From Chitinophaga caseinilytica (GTDB taxonomy: Bacteria > Bacteroidota > Bacteroidia > Chitinophagales > Chitinophagaceae): 64,000 nt of DNA. Location: assembly GCF_038396765.1 (NCBI RefSeq), contig NZ_CP150096.1, positions 3,269,001 to 3,333,000 on the forward strand, read 5' to 3'. Below, piece by piece: positions 60,963-64,000 of this stretch (position 1 is the first letter of the stretch; the number at the start of each line of letters is the position of its first letter). The notes beneath the pieces are model-generated. The model did not search any database. It had not been told where the DNA came from and saw nothing but the letters and a program-made list of their open reading frames with translations. The translations under genes were made by a program, and so were the position numbers.

Positions 60963-62186
60963 ATGGATGCCGTTCAACAGACCCTTTCACCTTCCCGGCG
61001 CCTCAGCATCGTGCTGGGGTTCACACAAATCCTTTTATGGGGTGGTTCCTTCTTCCTCATGGCCATCGTGGGCGAGCCGATCGTCCGGAATACGGGCTGG
61101 TCGCACGAGATGGTATATGGTGCATTGTCGCTGGCGTTGCTCATTTCCGGGCTCATGGCGCCTTTCATCGGCCGGGTGATCGGGAAGCCGCTGGGCGAGC
61201 GGCTCATGCGGTTCAGCGGGCTCGTCATTGCGGCTGGACTGGCCATCGCGGCCATCGCGCCGCACGTGACCGTGTTTTTCCTGGGATGGGCCGTTATCGG
61301 AACGGGTATGGCGCTGGGGTTGTACGATGCGCTCTTTGCCGCGCTGGGCAAGCGTTATGGCGCTACGGCCGGGATGGCTTTCACTTATATCACGCTCATC
61401 TCCGGATTCTGTACCACCATCATCTGGCCTTTGCTCACCTTGCTGCTGGGGCAGTTCGGCTGGCGGGGCACGCTGCTCATTTACGCGGCGGTATTAGCGG
61501 TGGTTATTTTTCCCGTCTATACTTACATCTTCCCGAAAAACAGTGCAAATGCCCCGCGGCCCGCGCCCAAGCCCCTCCGCGAACTCGCCCCGCCCACCAC
61601 CGGCGACCCGAAAGTCTATTACCTGGTGATGGTCCACCTCACCATTGGTGCCATCCTCATGACGGGCATGTCTGTCCATATGATCGATATCCTGCGGAAC
61701 AATGGGTTGTCGCTCCCTGCGGCCGTGGGCATCGGCGCGCTGCTGGGCCCGAGCCAGGTGGGCGTGCGGTTCCTGGACCTTTTCTGGCCGAAGAAGTCGC
61801 AATTAACGGCTACGGCCATTTCATCGGCCGGCGTGCTGACGGGGATGGGCCTGTTGCTGGGGAGCCCCGCCCTGGCGGCGATGGGCATCGTTTCTTACGG
61901 GGTAGGTAACGGGATGCGGACGATCCTCAGGGGCACGCTGCCGCTGCATCTCTTCGGGGCAGATGGGTATGCGGCGCTCATGGGCAAACTGGCGCGCCCG
62001 CAGCTCATCGCGCAGGCGGCTACGCCGTTCGTCGGCGGATGGGTGATCCAGTCGATGGGCGTATCGGCGTTCGTGTGGGTATTGGCCGTGCTGGCGGGGA
62101 TCAACCTGCTCATTTCATTGCTCATCCGCAAAACCGCAGTGGTACATGTGATGGCGGAACCCTCGGTTATTCGCAAAGCTTCGTAA
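60963..62186 (+). CDS. MFS transporter
   Basis: A 407-residue protein with twelve predicted spans and a central loop of about 25 residues (NSANAPRPAPKPLRELAPPT). The motif A-like segment after span 2 is FIGRVIGKPLGERLMRF, and GFCTTIIWPLLTLLLGQFGW in span 5 is typical of MFS proteins of the CynX/YbfB kind. Substrate unknown. Divergent from lysR, which probably controls it. Confidence 0.9.
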   Translation: MDAVQQTLSPSRRLSIVLGFTQILLWGGSFFLMAIVGEPIVRNTGWSHEMVYGALSLALLISGLMAPFIGRVIGKPLGERLMRFSGLVIAAGLAIAAIAPHVTVFFLGWAVIGTGMALGLYDALFAALGKRYGATAGMAFTYITLISGFCTTIIWPLLTLLLGQFGWRGTLLIYAAVLAVVIFPVYTYIFPKNSANAPRPAPKPLRELAPPTTGDPKVYYLVMVHLTIGAILMTGMSVHMIDILRNNGLSLPAAVGIGALLGPSQVGVRFLDLFWPKKSQLTATAISSAGVLTGMGLLLGSPALAAMGIVSYGVGNGMRTILRGTLPLHLFGADGYAALMGKLARPQLIAQAATPFVGGWVIQSMGVSAFVWVLAVLAGINLLISLLIRKTAVVHVMAEPSVIRKAS

Positions 62187-62195
62187 AAAGAAAAA

Positions 62196-62217
62196 CCCGC
62201 TCTGTGGAGCGGGCTTT
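62196..62217 (+). terminator. terminator after the MFS gene
   Basis: CCCGCTC/GAGCGGG (62196-62202 with 62207-62213) has a 4-base loop, with CTTTCC downstream and an A run upstream that would serve the minus strand. The plus-strand T run is weak, the minus-strand run (GTTTTTC) is better, so it may work mainly for the phosphoesterase gene. Confidence 0.65.
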
Positions 62218-62361
62218 CCTGATAAAATATTACTTGCAGATCTCGCCGCAACATCATGCCCGTAACTCATTTTAGTTGCTACGTGCGCGCTTTTTCAGGA
62301 AATGCTGATCTTTGATGATCGTTGTTGTGGCGGAGAAATCATTTCCTTTTGTAGTGCCTAC

Positions 62362-63534
62362 CTATTTCGTCGGTTTCAACACCACTTCATCGATCTTCTT
62401 TCCCGATACATCAAACACTTCGATCTGCAATTGCTTCGCATCCGCTTTGGCTTTCACGATGGAGGTATTGGAGTTCACCAGCACCGGGAAATTCCAGGCG
62501 CCGGCCTCGGGCATCCTTTTCACGTTGCGGTGCAAATGGCCGGACAGCATCACCTGCGCCCCGGCCTGGTTCAGCAGCGGCACGAATTTTTCCGCCACTT
62601 CCTTTTCCCCGTGCCAGCCGCCAAACGGCGGAATATGCGCGATCACCACTTTATACGGCGCTTCGGTGTACTCCGGCCGTTTCAGCGCCTCCTTCAGCCA
62701 GGCGGCCTGTTGGGTGCGGTAAGCGTCATAGTCTGCGATGCCGGAGTATTCGATGTCGGAATCGGGCTTGTCTTCCCCCGTATCCAGCACCACGAAGCAA
62801 ACGGGCCCCGTGCGGAAAATGTAGTACAGCTGGCCGTTGGCCGCAGGGAAGTACCGCGGGAATTCACTGGCGAACTCGCCCCGCGTTTCGTGGTTGCCGC
62901 GGGCGTAATACATGGGCACACGATCGGCAAAAACGCTGATCGCCGTATCCATGAACGAGCTGAATATCTGTGCTTCATTCCTTGAATTGTTCTGCATGTC
63001 GCCGTTGAAGAACACCAGCTGGTTTTGTTTCCAGTCTACCTGCGAGAGCAGTTTCTTCAATACATCGCTTTGCTGGTGGATGTCGTTCACCATGGCGAAA
63101 CCGGTTTCCGTGGCCCGGGGATCGAGGGTGGTGAAGGTGGGTAGCTCGGCGCGGTAAGCGGCGCTGGCGGCGATGTTGCCGTATTTGACGATGTAACTTT
63201 CGTGGCTGAGGATTTCCTGCGAATAGATGCGGTAACGGTATTTGGTGGCGGGTTGCAAGCCTTCGATGCGCACATTGTGCACCATGCCTTCCGTTTTCTG
63301 CCCATGTGCCGCTGCGAAATATTTCGGGCGCTCTTTGGCGTAAAAATGCGAATCGTCCACAGGCGCCAGCTCCACCCAGGCGATGGAATTTTTACTGGTC
63401 GTCCACACGATATTGACGCCGGTTTCCCCGAGCGCCTGCAAATACGGGCCATGTGTGATCTTGAAAGCTTCCTGGCTGAATACGAACAACGGGGCCATGA
63501 CAAAGGCGCCGAGTAGCAATAGGTAATTTTTCAT
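62362..63534 (-). CDS. purple-acid-phosphatase-like metallophosphoesterase, exported
   Basis: A 390-residue protein; I start at ATG 63534 (MKNYLLLL, signal peptide ending near FSQ) and not at the upstream in-frame codon. An N-terminal Ig/fibronectin-like domain (about 22-135, GPYLQALGETGVNIVWTT) precedes the metallophosphoesterase domain with its metal motifs: D151-x-H153, GD 178-179, GNHE 213-216, AHIPP and GHLH. This order matches purple acid phosphatases. It hydrolyses phosphate esters, probably in the periplasm or outside the cell. It is a single gene. Confidence 0.92.
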   Translation of the reverse strand: MKNYLLLLGAFVMAPLFVFSQEAFKITHGPYLQALGETGVNIVWTTSKNSIAWVELAPVDDSHFYAKERPKYFAAAHGQKTEGMVHNVRIEGLQPATKYRYRIYSQEILSHESYIVKYGNIAASAAYRAELPTFTTLDPRATETGFAMVNDIHQQSDVLKKLLSQVDWKQNQLVFFNGDMQNNSRNEAQIFSSFMDTAISVFADRVPMYYARGNHETRGEFASEFPRYFPAANGQLYYIFRTGPVCFVVLDTGEDKPDSDIEYSGIADYDAYRTQQAAWLKEALKRPEYTEAPYKVVIAHIPPFGGWHGEKEVAEKFVPLLNQAGAQVMLSGHLHRNVKRMPEAGAWNFPVLVNSNTSIVKAKADAKQLQIEVFDVSGKKIDEVVLKPTK

Positions 63535-63892
63535 CAAGTAAGGATTAAGATAGCCGGTTTCCTGCGGCGCTAACAAGATAGGGGGATTTTAGCGGGATTT
63601 CCTATCCTGAAATCGATTTCAAGGGAATTCGCTACGTTCAGACAGGTTCCGGGACGCATCCTTCCATCCGCCGCCACCGCCTTTCGTCCAGAATTCAACC
63701 GGTAGGGCCGGGTAGCGTGGAAAATGCCGAAATGGCTATTGGTAGGGGATTTGGGCGGCCGGGAGCCATTCACTAAGCGTATGAAGTACACAATCCATGG
63801 AAAAAATTTCCTTCCGGAAAATTTATTGATTACTTTGAGCGGCTCATTTGATAAGCATTTTAACCGTTCGCTCTTAAACAGCACTTAACACG
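63535..63892. other. intergenic region with palindrome, no gene seen
   Basis: 358 bases between two divergent genes. It holds the perfect 14-bp palindrome TGAAATCGATTTCA (63608-63621), and near 63831-63838 a TTACTTTG box one base off the promoter consensus on the plus strand. A 104-codon frame on the minus strand has no coding character. Confidence 0.6.
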
Positions 63893-64000
63893 ATGATCAA
63901 AACTTCGCTTGCCCTGCTCTGCACCGCATCGGTACTGGCTGGCGCAAACTTCTACTTGGGAGACAAGAAATTCAAGTTGTCCGATCCCCCGGAATTGACC
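63893..64000 (+). CDS. start of an exported protein, cut by the window edge
   Basis: ATG at 63893 opens a frame of 36 codons to the end of the window. The N-terminus (MIKTSLALLCTASVLAGANF) looks like a signal peptide with cleavage near LAGA, followed by charged residues (GDKKFKLSDPPE). There is no stop within the window. The family cannot be told from so little. Confidence 0.6.
   Translation, partial: MIKTSLALLCTASVLAGANFYLGDKKFKLSDPPELT

Noticed and set aside
63570..63884. 104-codon minus-strand frame upstream of the phosphatase
   Set aside because: No coding character, overlaps the palindrome and would interrupt a divergent promoter region.

Overview
The window looks like a chromosome segment of a Chitinophagaceae-type member of the Bacteroidota, probably Chitinophaga or a close relative. 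The evidence is several TAnnTTTG promoter boxes, a SusC/SusD pair, a FecI/FecR/TonB-receptor locus, a giant type IX secretion cargo with a gliding-motility-type C-terminal domain next to a PorP/SprF protein and a PorE-like OmpA protein, and lipoproteins with charged residues just after the lipobox cysteine. Base composition is fairly GC-rich throughout. I saw no tRNA, rRNA, CRISPR array, prophage or insertion sequence.

Layout. 1-3115 (+): a 5'-truncated short-chain dehydrogenase, a DinB-like protein and three tandem paralogous membrane proteins. 3166-15657 (-): a TetA-like exporter, then a Sus-type locus which in transcription order is AraC regulator, SusC, frameshifted SusD, arylsulfotransferase-like lipoprotein, GH130 mannosylglucose phosphorylase and Na+/solute symporter. 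15822-18447 (+): an unknown protein, an S41 protease and a YdeI-like protein. 18449-23365: a one-piece periplasmic-sensor histidine kinase (+) flanked by two NarL-type response regulators (-); the 623-bp gap before the kinase holds a candidate small RNA and three degenerate ~80-bp repeats.

23642-41106 (+): a 4804-residue secreted repeat protein with 42 Ig-like units of 234 bp each, its probable SprF-type partner and a PorE/OmpA-type protein, read as one operon. 41194-42468 (-): a PQQ-type beta-propeller protein. 42589-59863 (+): an ECF sigma factor, FecR and a long run of cell-surface genes: STN-type TonB receptor, two DUF4397-like lipoproteins, three FAS1 lipoproteins, an Oar-like TonB receptor and an IPT/NHL lipoprotein, closed by a strong terminator. 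59981-64000: a LysR regulator divergent from an MFS transporter, a purple-acid-phosphatase-like enzyme (-), and the first 36 codons of an exported protein cut by the window edge.

The most unusual items are the giant repeat array with mosaic higher-order structure, the SusD-less FAS1/DUF4397/TonB-receptor locus, the pairing of an arylsulfotransferase with a phosphorylase in a Sus locus, and an 18-bp dyad that sits exactly 10 bp upstream of a TAnnTTTG box at two unrelated genes.
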